Assembly: GCA_033085395.1 (NCBI GenBank)
Contig: JANQBS010000099.1
Location: forward strand, 62,001 to 126,000
Source: Xanthoparmelia taractica
Taxonomy: Eukaryota; Ascomycota; Lecanoromycetes; Lecanorales; Parmeliaceae
Length of the DNA stretch: 64,000 bases
Reading direction: 5' to 3'
Within the stretch, counting starts at the first letter, position 1, and each line of letters starts with the position of its first letter. The position numbers and the translations under genes were made by a program. This document shows positions 36,201 through 47,381 of the stretch, piece by piece. A model generated the notes under the pieces. The model made no database searches. It saw nothing but the letters and a program-made list of their open reading frames with translations, and was not told the DNA's origin.

Positions 36201-38431
36201 AATAGATCTCTCGACGACGCTATTTTAATATAATATATATAATTTCATTTCTTAAAGAGTTAGTTTATATTTCTTTATTTATAGCTTAACGATTATTAGA
36301 AGCTTCAAGACGTTATTAAGTCTAATAGCCTTTAATTTCCTCTCGATTTAAAGTTTTATATTAATTCTTTATATATTTAACTTCATTAAGATCGACTTTC
36401 TATTCTTTAAATAAATCCTTTAATGCTTTTTAAAGTAATTATTAACGATTTCTAGAAACATAATATTATTAATAAGACTCTTTGGAAACGAGTTATACGT
36501 ATTAATTAAAATTAGGTCTAGGATTCTATTCTTTCTTAAAGTCACTATATAAATAATCTTCTTCTTTATCTTTTTAACTACGTATATCTCATAGAATCTC
36601 TTATGCTTAAGTCGATGTATAGACTAATAAGTAGTAACTTTATAAAGCCTAATAATAATATTGATCTTAAGATAAGTAAATCGTTTATGCATTAGAAAGT
36701 AATTCTTCGCTAACTATAATAATTAAATCTCTTTCTTTAATTGAACTTCTACTTTGAGATCGATTATTATATCTTAATCGTTATCGTTATTAATTAAGAC
36801 TTAATTAGTAAACGTAGACTACTTAATATTTACTTATACTAACTCGGGGACTCGCTATTATATTTAGTCTTATTACGCTAGTTTATTAAGAAATTAACTT
36901 AATATTTAAGAGAGCACGTATACTTCTTTCTTATAATTCGCTTTTAGGAGATTTACGTTGTTTACTTAAAGATAGATTAAATTAATATTAAATCTATCTA
37001 TTAGGCCTAATATATATAATCTTTTATATAATAGTAGATTGATATCGAGTTTAGACATATAATATATTCGCTAAATAGACACTACTCTCTTTAATCAACT
37101 TCGTAGAATAATTATTCTTATATAATCTATATGTAATATCCCCTCTTTAACCTTGATAGTACGTCTCTTTATTCGAGTAAGAGAATTACTAAAGAGATTA
37201 AGTTTATTAATTATATAAGATAACGCGCCAATATTAGTAATTCACGAGAGGGAGTCTAGCTTACTTATAGCTTTCTAAGTGATATAAGCAACTATATCGT
37301 TTTTATTAGTAATATTTAATGCTAAGTCTAATTTAGTCTTATACGTTCTTTGAGATTTCTTATTATTCTTCTTAAAGTGCTTAGCGAATATAATTTTCTT
37401 TTTAGATTTCTTCTCTTTTAGTATATAAATTAATTTCTTTATCGTCTTAAAAGCTTCGTAATCTTAAATCTTATAATCTTCTCTATTATATATATAGTAT
37501 CGAAACTTACGAGTTAATTAAGTAGGCGAATAATATGAAGTCTTTAATCTTTGATCATTAGAGAAGCGATTTTAACGTTCTTTACTTAATTATTAACGAT
37601 AAGTTTACGATCGACGAGCATATATCTCTAACTTATTTATAGTCTTTATTGAATCTTTAGCTTCTTATAATATGCGAAGAGCTTTATTCGTATTTTTCTC
37701 TTTATTTAACTTTAAGATAGCTATTATAGTATTATATTCGAATAATAAGAAATTATAGAGTCGATAGAGGAGTTCTTTAGTATTATAGATCTTAGTTAGA
37801 GTTAATTTAATTATTAGAATATTATTACGAATCTTATAAAGCGTAGTTCACGTATCTTGAACTATTTATTTCTTCTTCTTCTAATAGTTAACGAACTCTT
37901 TCTACTTATTTACAATAACTTACTTTCTAATATTCTTATATTTTCTTACTAAAGCATTTTATTAATTCTTAGCTATCGATTAATCGATAATTAACGTTAT
38001 ATCAACTATATTTATTTTAGTTAAAAAGAGTTTCTTTGCTAGTCTATTAAGCTTATTATAATCGACTCTCTTATTAGGAAATAATACTATATATACTACT
38101 TTTATTTATTTCAAGACGTAGATTCCTTTTTTTACTTATAATTTAATCTTTATTAAAGCGAATTATTTTTCGTAATTATTTAAGTTGAGAATAAGAATCT
38201 TTAATTTATAGATATTCTTTATTGCGTTCTTTCGTAGAGTAATAATAATATAAATTTATAAGTGCTATTATAGATAATCTTTAAGTATATTTTAATAATA
38301 TAATGCTATTATAGATAGACTTAATATAATGCTCTTATAAAGAGACTTCTTTTTATTATAGATAAGCTATAGGTGGCGATAACGACGTGTAGAAGATATT
38401 GGCAGGCGACAGCACTATCGGGCTTATAATC

Positions 38432-38564
38432 TATTGAATAACTAGGCCTAGAACGACTTGATTAAGTACTCTTAGGGGATCAACCTAGCTAAGAACTACT
38501 GGAGAGGAAATATCTAGTGCCAAGCCCACTAGTGTGATAGGGCTGAATGCCCCTATTTTCAACA
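38432..38564 (-). repeat. LTR (5' LTR of the minus-strand element)
   Basis: This copy starts TATTGAATA where the left one has TGTTGAATA, and has GATTAAG for GATTGAG. Both differences are G-to-A, as RIP would give. Confidence 0.92.
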
Positions 38565-38569
38565 CCGAG
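38565..38569. repeat. target-site duplication CCGAG, right copy
   Basis: It directly follows the CA of the right LTR and matches 33122-33126. Confidence 0.85.
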
Positions 38570-39503
38570 GATTCACATCACATTTGCACAAGCTGGATCG
38601 CAATTGTGTGTGCGAACGGAAACACCCAAACAAGATATTTCAACTAACGTCTTCAATGCCGTAGAATCGCTCAGCGCCCGCATCAGCTGGAAGGTTGTCG
38701 TCTCGCAGCCTCAATTTTTCAGCTCGGAGGATTTCCCTGCAACCATGACCGGTTGACCAATGAAAGGGAGCATTGTGTAGAGCTGAAATTCCGAGGCCTT
38801 TTCTGGCGTTGAGATACTTGCACAAGCGCTCCACACGCTTGGCGTCTCAGGCCTCCAACTCCACTACGTACAACTCAAAGTTCGCTCTACGTTTTGGTCG
38901 GGCATGCAAACGGTCACTGGCATTGCTACGCCGCAATTCAGATGTGATTGGCTTATCTTCATTGCTATCGGTCTCCAGGATAATTGGTACACCGTATCCC
39001 GATATCTTGTTTGAGCCTTTGCTACACCCTTTCTCATGCACTATGGGCTCACGAGTCATGAAACAACCAGCCGCTGCACATTGAGATCTTTTTGTTCAAT
39101 GTCCGGCGTTGGAGATAGTGATTTGGATTGAATGCAATGTCAGCTAGGCTGATCATCGTGCTATAGAAGTTCTTGCGGTAATCGCTCCAAGTACCGCGAA
39201 TTGCTTGACAATATCTTGAGACAGCAGCATCTTAGCCTTTCTATTTATATTTCTATACTAACGGATATTCGAGTTAGACTTAAAGAACAGCGTAATAAAG
39301 CGCGAGAGAAGAGAAGGGCCTTTTTCATTTTGTTGCAAATGTCGTTGAGTCCACTTTCTCGGTTCTAGCTCTCATCAAGCACCTCGCCAATCACCGTCTG
39401 CTCTGGATTCGAGTTTACAGCCAACCGCAAACCCATCGCCAAACCCTCTGACAACCCATTCAGTGCTCCCAACTCTCAACCTTCCCATCTCTATCCCCGT
39501 CAA
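38570..39503. other. right flank of the retrotransposon, no intact gene
   Basis: Short open stretches (for example RIHITFAQAGSQLCV onward to about 38756) have normal GC and might be remnants of a gene interrupted by the insertion, but no family is recognisable and the left flank does not supply a matching partner. Confidence 0.35.
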
Positions 39504-40027
39504 TCAAACCTTGACATAAAAATCCCATTGCAAAAACATCCAAACGAGACTCACAACCGGAAACGGCAACACCCGCCACATCTCCGGCCCCGCCTTAGTC
39601 GTTCCAAAGAATAGCCACTCTGATCCGAAATGTGCCAGGGCAATGGCATAGGTCCAGCAGCTGAGCGTATACGCAACCTCGTTATCGATGTGGTAGGCGG
39701 CGTACAGGCGCACGACGGCAGCCAGAAAGTTCCACGTGCCTACCAGCCGTGCGGCGAGATCGGTGACTTGCGAAGCGGCTTTGGGGCCGGCGTAGGTGCG
39801 TAGGGCGTTCTCTTTGTTGATATAGACGATGGTTGTATTGAAGATTGCGAGGGTGAAGAGCTGAGTGGATGGTTGTTAGTTTACTTTTGCTGTCTTTGTT
39901 ATTGTTTTGGGCGGTTGGGTTGGGAGGTAGGTGCTGAAAGGATTGACGGATGGATGGGAGGGGGAGGAGCCACTAGAATTTGCCAGTAAGGCAGAAGGCC
40001 GGGATGGGTGGGCAGAAGATTCGTCAT
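39504..40027 (-). CDS. ERG28: ergosterol biosynthesis scaffold protein Erg28
   Basis: Exons 40027-39974 and 39860-39504 join in frame to 136 residues, the usual size. The N-terminus MTNLLPTHPGLLPYWQIL leads into a first membrane segment (LFTLAIFNTTIVYI). Family blocks follow: ARLVGTWNFLAAVVRLYAAY, a third segment YAIALAHFGSEWLFFGTTKA and the terminal LVWMFLQWDFYVKV. Erg28 tethers the C4-demethylation enzymes Erg25, Erg26 and Erg27 at the ER membrane. The donor is GTGGCT, which is weak, but the CTAAC branch point and CAG acceptor support the intron. ERG26 lies 2.9 kb to the right on the same strand. Confidence 0.9.
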
Positions 40028-41063
40028 TGTGACGGTTCACTACCGTTTGAGGGTGTCAAGGGTTGTTCGGTTTAGTGGTGACGTTACAGCGAAGAGAACT
40101 GTTTTGCCTTCTAAGTCGAGAAAATCGTAGACTGCTTTCTGGATGGTAATGTCGATGATTGATTTTGGGTGGGGGAGTCAACGAGGCTAGAATACGGCAA
40201 GCCACATGTGGAAACCAAATCCGCTTCCGTGTCTCGCCATAGAGCTAAGGCACGAGATAAATATCACGCACATAATCAACCAGGACGGCTGAAAGAACCA
40301 AAAGAGACTTTTGTTGCCTGAAGCGCAATCGGGGCGTAGCAAGGCTATCCTTTGCGTCTTACCGGGCGTCAACATGTCATGTACGACAAAATGCAACATC
40401 GTGGCGGCCGATGCACGAAGGTCGGCGACAATAGTTGGCGCACAAATTGATAGGGCTTAGCAGGGATCCGTGTGCAGCAACTATTGTACCCGATCGGTGC
40501 ATGGCAGGTGCGGCTATAACCCATTTGATCCATTGCTTTGTTGATCCTTGTCTTTGTTTCTTCCTCAGCCTTGTAATTGTTAACGGTAGCGAGATATGCC
40601 ACCAGCTCCGTCGCGGGATGTCATTTTTTCAGACCTCGATGAAGGCGACAAGGCTATCTCGCTGTTCGGTGATTCTGGTTTGAACTTAGTTCGGTCTGGG
40701 TGTGGTGCATGCCAATGAGGGTGTAACACATCGACCCTTCTGCAATGAAATGCACCAAAGCCTCCAATCATCATCGTCTACCCCTCTGTGATATCTAAGT
40801 CGTGCCTTGTTTCAAGTGTCTTGGGTCCCCAACTGTTCTGCTTTTTGGTCGCAAACACGGCATCTTCTGCAGTCCAGAAGCGAGTTCTGAATATAGCATT
40901 GCTACATCAGCTTCCTTCCCATTGGTCCCAGAACACTTGGCTTTCTGAACCGAGAATTGGGGATTTTCAACTCCTTCAATATATCATAAATATACTGCGA
41001 GCAGTGCAAGCATCTTCCTCGTCCCTACACTTCCTCTGAGGTTACACAACTTCTCGGGTCGCC
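40028..41063. other. divergent intergenic region
   Basis: It contains upstream sequence of ERG28 and of the PTH11-like gene. Small ORFs on both strands have no support. Confidence 0.4.
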
Positions 41064-42631
41064 ATGGAGTTCTTGGAGAACATACCTGCCATACCACCTC
41101 CTCCTGGGGTCCAATCTCATTTTGGCCATCGCACATCCTTGTCGTTCAGTCTTTTATATGTAAATGCCGTTTTTCTCCCTTTGATGGTTATCGCAGTCGC
41201 GATCCGACTGTATACGCGAATCTTCATCGCAAATGCCTTGGGTTGGGATGATTGTGAGTGTGCTTCAAAATCCACTCAGACATGACACTGACAGGGAGCA
41301 AGATACTTGTATTGGGGCAGCGGTGATTGTGACGTTTGGATCGAACCCTTAGAAGCGTGCTAACGGAGCCGGAGGTAGCTGAGCTCGATTGCTCACACTG
41401 TTTTGTGTCTTCTGAGCACGTTGCCAGGACCTCAATCTCGTGCGCTTAGTCTGACTTGACTACTAGGCTTGCATCTCGGATACGGCTCTCATTTGTGGGA
41501 CATTCGTGCCATCACGTTGACCCCACCACACGTCCGAGTACAAAGACCTCGATATATACCAAAATTCGAGGCTTCATAGCTGATGTTCAAAAAAAACAGA
41601 TAATGAGCTCTTTGGGGTTGATATACGTCCTCGCGATCCTGCTCACCAAGCTCTCCATCTGCCTCCTCTACCTCCGAATATTTGGCGTGAATCTAACCTT
41701 TCGAAAGTTCGTGCACGGCGGCATGATCTTCTGCGGAATATACTACTCGGCGTTCTTTGGCGTCTCGATTGCCCAGGTGGCCCTATGCAACAAAGCAAGC
41801 TCCCTTCATGATTCTCTTTGCGTCAAGACTCAAGATCTGCTTCTGGTGCAGGTCTTGCTGAATGCAGCGACCGATCTGTACATCTTCTTGCTGCCGATAC
41901 CCCCGATAACGCAGCTCAACATGCGGCGGCGGAGGAAAACGGGCGTCTTGATTGTCTTTCTAGCTGGTGCCGTGTAAGACTTCCCCACAAGCTGATTCCC
42001 CCATGGCCCTACTGAAACTAGTTGAATAGCGCACTGTCAGTGAGCTTCGCGAAGATCGTACTAGTCAGCGTCCGCCTACATATCACGGACATATTTTACA
42101 CCCCCGCGCTCACATCCTCACTCTCGTCCGTCAACCCCATTCACCCCGCACAGGGAACGCCGTGCTGATAACTGGGCAAAAAAATACAGGGTGGTCGAAC
42201 TCAACGTCGCGATAACCACAGCCTCGACATTCGTCCTCCCTCAATTCTTTACAAAGACCAAACTCTTCCACCTCTCCACCTACAGCGCGATCAAATACCG
42301 CCTCCTGAGCGGCCGCAGTCGGTCCAAGAACTCGAGCCATCAACGTCAGAATCCGTCAAAGGATTCCAACGACGTGTGGCCGTTGGTGGAGACGCGGGTT
42401 CTGGGATCCATTCAAGGGTGAGTGAGCATTTGGGCTAGACTGAGGTTTCGGTTTGATGTCTTTCTTGCCATGTGGACTGATGGCTGACGCGTTGAGATGA
42501 AAAAAAAATACAGAGATGGTAGGTTCGTTAGAACTAATGCTTTTGAGTCTGCTGTACGTCCCACGAGCCTGCAAAATGAGAATAGCGAGCAGTTTGCGAC
42601 GCGGCGGGACCTGTGGGAGCGGAATGCGTGA
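41064..42631 (+). CDS. PTH11-like / fungal rhodopsin-domain integral membrane protein
   Basis: The deduced exons are 41064-41253, a disputed second exon starting at 41303, 41467-41531, 41600-41973, 42030-42125, 42190-42417 and 42514-42631. Typical blocks are LYTRIFIANALGWDD, LHLGYGSHLWDIRAITLTPP, LLTKLSICLLYLRIFGVN, LLLVQVLLNAATDLYIFLLP and VVELNVAITTAS, giving the seven-helix plan and a hydrophilic tail. The family includes Pth11-type surface receptors, but most members have no known ligand. The second helix is troublesome: YTCIGAAVIVTFGS begins as expected and then meets TAG at 41350-41352. Splicing with a 6-nt exon 2 keeps the frame (358 residues) but removes that helix. The gene may be decaying. 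Confidence 0.7.
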
Positions 42632-42937
42632 TTTGTGAGGGTAGTCTGGCTTCTCTCAGTGGCTGAGCAAAGTGGTCTGGCTCGAGCGAGCACTGGCAAA
42701 GAGGTCTCTTGATTGTTGATATTTCCAGCGTCAAAGCTCAGGTACAGGATTACATGAGGTTTGGGCAAGCACAATTGGTCTCCTAGCATATCTGGTGCTT
42801 ATCAATGGTCGTAATTCGTCTACATAGTAGATCATATTGAGTGGGATGCATGCTCAAGTGAATCTTTCCTAGCCATTCTTGTTCGAAAGAGGATGCCCAA
42901 GACAGCAACCCAGGCAAGCCAAGCCTACATGAAGATT

Positions 42938-44041
42938 TCACTCTTCCTTCTTCTCCTTCGAAAAAGACCCTCCTGCCCTCTTGATAGCTTCGGCCATATC
43001 GACCGAGGGTTTATAGTTCAGACGCTTCTTCGCCTTTTCCACATTGTAAGTCCTATTGATCATGCCGTATCTGAATCCCGCGGTGATCGGAGACGAATCT
43101 CGCTTGCCCAAGGACGAAACCCAAATCGCCCATTCCATCAAAGTGACTATCACGAGACCCAACCACGCGGGAATGACTGTCACCTTGTCTGCTTGGGTCG
43201 GATAGCCAGCCGCTGCTCCGAGTGCGCGGGCGAACTCCCAAAAGCTGACGGGCTCGTCGTTGGTAATGAGGAAGGCTTCTCCGTCGACACGCTGGTCGGC
43301 AGGGACTGCAGAGGGTGCGGGGCCATGGTAAGCGGACACGAGAGCATGGGCCGCGAGAACATGTCCTTGTACGACATTGCCCACGTATGTCCGGTCGAAC
43401 AGGTTGGTCCCGTCGCCTATCTGATAGCGGTATTTCCCCGCCGCGGCGGCATCGACCATGGGCTTGGTGGAAGTCGGGTCGTCTTCTCCAAACATGCCCG
43501 AAAGACGCACCGAACACGTCAGCATCTTCCCGGCCTTGCGGTTCGCTTCGAGGACCAGCTGCTCGGCGACGGCCTTGCTGTGCGAATAGACGGACTTTTG
43601 GGCAGGGAGAAGGACAATTGGTGTGGCATCGTCTGCGTTGATCAAGTCACTGGTCCCATCGTGAATGACGGAGGCGCTTGAAGTAAACACAAACGCTTTG
43701 GTGCTCCCGGTGGCTTCCGCGGCACGCAGCAAGCACTTGGTCCCTCCCACGTTGACTTTTTCGTAGAACTTGCGGTCAAAACCGAAGGCGGCTGGGGAAG
43801 CAACGTGGAAAATCACGTCTGGGCGGATCCGATTGAGTGTATAGGAGACTTGCTTTTGGGAGCAGATGTCCAGCTCGAAATAGGTGACGTTCTCGTGACG
43901 TCCATTGTCCGTCTTGATGTCGATGACGGCAATGGTGGTTGCGTCGTTGGTGTCGAGCACTTGACGCACCAGACGGGATCCCAGGTATCCACAGCCTCCG
44001 ACCACTAAGACCGTTCCTAGAGCGTGAGGTCGATCTGGCAT
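42938..44041 (-). CDS. ERG26: sterol-4-alpha-carboxylate 3-dehydrogenase (decarboxylating)
   Basis: A single exon encodes 367 residues. The ATG at 44041 (MPDRPHALGTVLVVGG) is the first in-frame ATG; the frame is open further upstream but only with GTG. It is an extended SDR of the 3-beta-HSD family: Rossmann motif GGCGYLGSR, FHVASPAAFGFD, TSSASVIHDG, the active-site pair in YSHSKAVAEQ, and a membrane-seeking segment IPAWLGLVIVTLMEWAIW near residue 310. Erg26 oxidises and decarboxylates C4-carboxysterol intermediates in ergosterol synthesis at the ER, between Erg25 and Erg27. Its scaffold ERG28 is encoded nearby. Confidence 0.93.
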   Translation of the reverse strand: MPDRPHALGTVLVVGGCGYLGSRLVRQVLDTNDATTIAVIDIKTDNGRHENVTYFELDICSQKQVSYTLNRIRPDVIFHVASPAAFGFDRKFYEKVNVGGTKCLLRAAEATGSTKAFVFTSSASVIHDGTSDLINADDATPIVLLPAQKSVYSHSKAVAEQLVLEANRKAGKMLTCSVRLSGMFGEDDPTSTKPMVDAAAAGKYRYQIGDGTNLFDRTYVGNVVQGHVLAAHALVSAYHGPAPSAVPADQRVDGEAFLITNDEPVSFWEFARALGAAAGYPTQADKVTVIPAWLGLVIVTLMEWAIWVSSLGKRDSSPITAGFRYGMINRTYNVEKAKKRLNYKPSVDMAEAIKRAGGSFSKEKKEE

Positions 44042-45335
44042 GATATTTGGAGCTTGCTGATGAGACACCTCCCCAGGGAGTGTTACACAAAAGGTGTTGT
44101 TGTTGGAGACGTCGCAAGGGGGTCTGATCAGCGCCACCAGTTAGGCAGACATTCCATCTCATGATAATTCTCAGCGAGGCTGAAAGATGGCATATGCATG
44201 AATCAATCTACGAAGTAGAAGTACTAGTGTGCCTCGTTTATTAGGTAGGTGCCTCGCTAAAAGCGGAGACCAAAGCGGGAAAAATCGACCAAAAACAGGG
44301 GGGTTTGTCAGTCGCCGACTCTCCGGCGCTAGGCCTAAGGAGATAGGTACTCGGCACTCGGCAGGGATTCCCTGACGCCGTCCCTCGACAGCCTGATGAG
44401 CTTGCAATATCCGCCTGCATTGCCGCATGCACCTTTTGCTCAAGCCCGATACTTTGGGTAATCGCAGTAGGATTTGCTAGCCCTTCATGACTGGAACTGG
44501 CCAGGACTACAAAGAAATGCCGAAATATCAGGATTTCCACGCATTATGAACGGGCTGAGCAACGATTGCTGCTGTCCCTCCCCAGAGAACAATTTCTTGC
44601 TTACATGGAGGGTGTCAGTGCCTCTTTGGTCCGATTCGAGCGGGTTTTGCAAAATCGCTGCGGCGCAACCACCGTTTCCCTCTGGTATCATGCTTGATCA
44701 CTGAAGGGAGAAGCAGCACGTCGGCCCTTACAAGGCAACCCTTCTTCCCCCCTCCCCCTTCTTGTCATCATTATCTAGAGATTTTCTTGCAGAAAACCTG
44801 AGATATGAGATCGGCAATTGATTTGTGCCACATCCTAACCTCCTTCCTTTATGTTTCAGCCCGGTCCTGTCCCTCTTCCTCTCCATATCTCCCCCTCATC
44901 CTAATCTAGGCTCCTCCCTCTGGAAACAATGAAGGTCGGCACAAGGTTTACGGTCGTTCTACCACCTTTCTTTCCCATCCCTTTACCCTCTTCTTTCTGC
45001 TACTTCGGCTGTGCCACCAGGAACTTCTGAACATCCATGCCGCATGCATCGGGTGGGTTGTTTTTGCAGCTGCATAACGCAAGCACATAGCTCGAGAGGG
45101 GGGATGGTGTATCCTGGTCGCTTTCCCTGTTTTAAAAATATTTCGTTTGTGACGCGGGCGTAATGCGTCCATAGGAAGAATCACGACCATTGTTCCGAAC
45201 CCTACCCTAGGGACAAGGCTGCTCTGCAACTTTCATTCCAGAATAACATATCACCAACCCTGTCCTTCCCTGCTACTCTCACCACCTATAATCAGCACCA
45301 CTGAATAGTTTCGACTCTTTTCTCGTCCAGCCAGA
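44042..45335. other. intergenic, 1.3 kb
   Basis: It lies between ERG26 and the CFEM gene. No gene is supported. CT-rich runs near 44740-44760 and 44860-44890 resemble promoter pyrimidine tracts. Confidence 0.4.
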
Positions 45336-46247
45336 ATGATCCTGTATCTTAACACCTTCATCTTCCTCACCCTCTTCGCCCTCCGCATTCGAGCCCAAAA
45401 CGTCACCGACGTTCCTCAATGCGCCGTAAGTCCTCTCCCCTCCACCTTTCTCTCTAAGCGATTCTTCGACCTTCCAAGATCCCAAGCGCCATCGTCTCCC
45501 AACGAGTCGGTCTCCTATTCTCCCCTCGAGCTCGCTAACCCCCAGACACCCCGCAGCAACAAGCAGTAGGCACCAGCATCTCATCTACTGGCTGCCAACT
45601 CACCGACATCAGTTGCATTTGCAAGAGCCAGTCTTTTCTGAAATCGTTCCTGCCGGCAATCGATAGCGCGTGTAGCCAGGAGGATGTGCACAGTAAGTGG
45701 TGCATCAATCATACTGATTCGCTTGAACACTGCCGACTCTTTCATCCTCTCGCCGTCGGCCATCACTAGGATTGCACGCTTCTCTTTTTTCCTTCTTGCC
45801 CTTCCCCTTATGGCTTTCCACATCCTCTAAACCTCTCCCTCCCATATCTCTGAGCGTAAACAGTACCACTCCAACCGTTACTACAACAGCGTTGGCTTAT
45901 TAGTACCTACACATGATGCTCTGAATAACGCGCACGGACCAACAGAAACCCTCGCGTTCGCCCAATATTTCTGCGCAGCCGCAAGTATTAGCCTCACACT
46001 CCCAACTGCCTCGGCTCCAGGATCGACACCCTCTGCAGTACGTGTGGCAGGTACCACGACTGCGACGGCATCCGAAAGCGGCCAGCAAACCGCCACCACC
46101 ACTAGTGCCGGATCGCCCACCGTTGCGTCGGCTGCTGCGCCTGGGACTGCGAGTTCCTCGGGGGCTGGTGGGCTTTTTAGGGAAGGGTGGTGGAGGGAAT
46201 GGGTGTGGGTTTGGGTGTTGGTTGGTGTTTGGATTGGCTGGGTATGA
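45336..46247 (+). CDS. CFEM-domain secreted, probably GPI-anchored protein
   Basis: Exons 45336-45425, 45557-45692 and 45904-46247 join in frame to 189 residues. A signal peptide (MILYLNTFIFLTLFALRIRA) precedes a CFEM domain: VPQCAQQAVGTSISSTGCQ, LTDISCICKSQSFLKSFLP, AIDSACSQEDVH and FAQYFC. Only six of the eight canonical cysteines are present; those usually found in CxxxC and in the mid-domain helix are missing. A Ser/Thr/Ala-rich stalk and a hydrophobic Trp/Val tail fit GPI anchoring. CFEM proteins bind haem or act in host interaction. The third exon acceptor at 45904 was chosen because it alone keeps the frame. Confidence 0.82.
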
Positions 46248-47381
46248 AGGGCTTGTGGGCGTTTGAATGGGTAGCCGAGGTTTCTGGGTGGTGGGCGGGT
46301 CGAAGGTTGTGGGTCGTTCGGGGTGAAAAAGTATGAACCATGCGAATGAAAAAGATACGACAACTTTCTATATATAGCTTATCGGGTGGATTACAATGCC
46401 TTTTTGATTCAAAAATCCGCAAAGGAAAAGTGGAGTCATTGTGGTCACTATCCGCAAATACACGGTTTAATGGAGAGTAGAAGTGAAAAGGGTAGGGGGG
46501 GGAATAGAAAAAGTAGAAAAAAAGAAGAAAAAGAAATTTGCATATGACACTGACGGTATCTCTGGGGAAGAGAAATGTAGTAGAGACATAACGCCATGTA
46601 CACGAATCGAAGATGGGGGGACATTGAAAATTGAGAAGTCCTTGCCTCTTACGGCGTCTTGACCTTAGGAAAGAAAGGAAAGACATGAAAAATGAAACGA
46701 TATCCTAAGCGCTTAGATGTCGCGTTTGAATGAGGGCGAGAGTGAGTGTGAGAGAAAGAAAAAGGATAGAGAGAGGGAGGGAGAGAGGCAGAGATCACAG
46801 ACAGCGTTCAGGGATCGAAGAAGGTGGATGCTGGACCATGGTTGAAGAACTATCATTGCGCGAGCTGCAGCCGCCGAACCTGCATACCTTCTTTACCGCG
46901 TTGGTTTGTTTTTGAAATGCGCAAAACTAGGCGAACCTTAATAGAAGAGAATACGTATTCTCGTTCCAAGTGGAAGACCCTATAGCGGATACCAGCTCAA
47001 TCTCAATTGGTTCATTGAATTCGCAACTGCGGCGTATGAGGTAGCCTAAGTGTACGGAGATAGGCATGTTATCATGCACCCCAGCGGCAGGAAACCCGCA
47101 TCTCGCAAGTCCCTCCTCGCAGCCTAATCCGTTCCATGCTATGCAGAGAGACATTCCAACCTAGCGTACTTTCGGTAGATGTTCAAGTTCTCCTTGTGAA
47201 AACTAGTATCAGCTACCTCTTCATGAATTTCGCCAGCCCTTGCAACCAGTCTCATCAGTCAAGCTTGCTAAATTATATCAATACCGACTTGCTTTTCCCC
47301 TTGCGCTAGACAACGAAACGACTTACCTATCGCCCATCGTCCCGAATTAGACGCTGTCGCTGAGCCAAATTCTGTAACCCC
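46248..47381. other. intergenic, 1.1 kb
   Basis: Purine-rich runs near 46490-46530 and 46735-46790 dominate. No gene is supported. Confidence 0.4.

Larger units (their letters stand above)
33127..38564 (-). mobile_element. complete Ty1/Copia LTR retrotransposon, heavily RIP-mutated, minus orientation
   Basis: Two 133-bp LTRs bracket 5.17 kb of very AT-rich DNA; a 5-bp CCGAG duplication flanks them. Orientation comes from the purine tract TTGAGGGGGAG directly before the left LTR read on the minus strand. Decayed Copia motifs occur on that strand in family order: a Gag zinc knuckle with Cys changed to Tyr (about 37460-37500), an aspartic protease site reading ITNIGALSYI where family members read DTGASSHI (about 37210-37260), the reverse-transcriptase box YINDI where YVDDI is expected (about 34583-34606), and RNase H blocks downstream. 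Stops are frequent. CpA/TpG are scarce while CpG persists, the RIP pattern. The element cannot be active. Confidence 0.93.
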
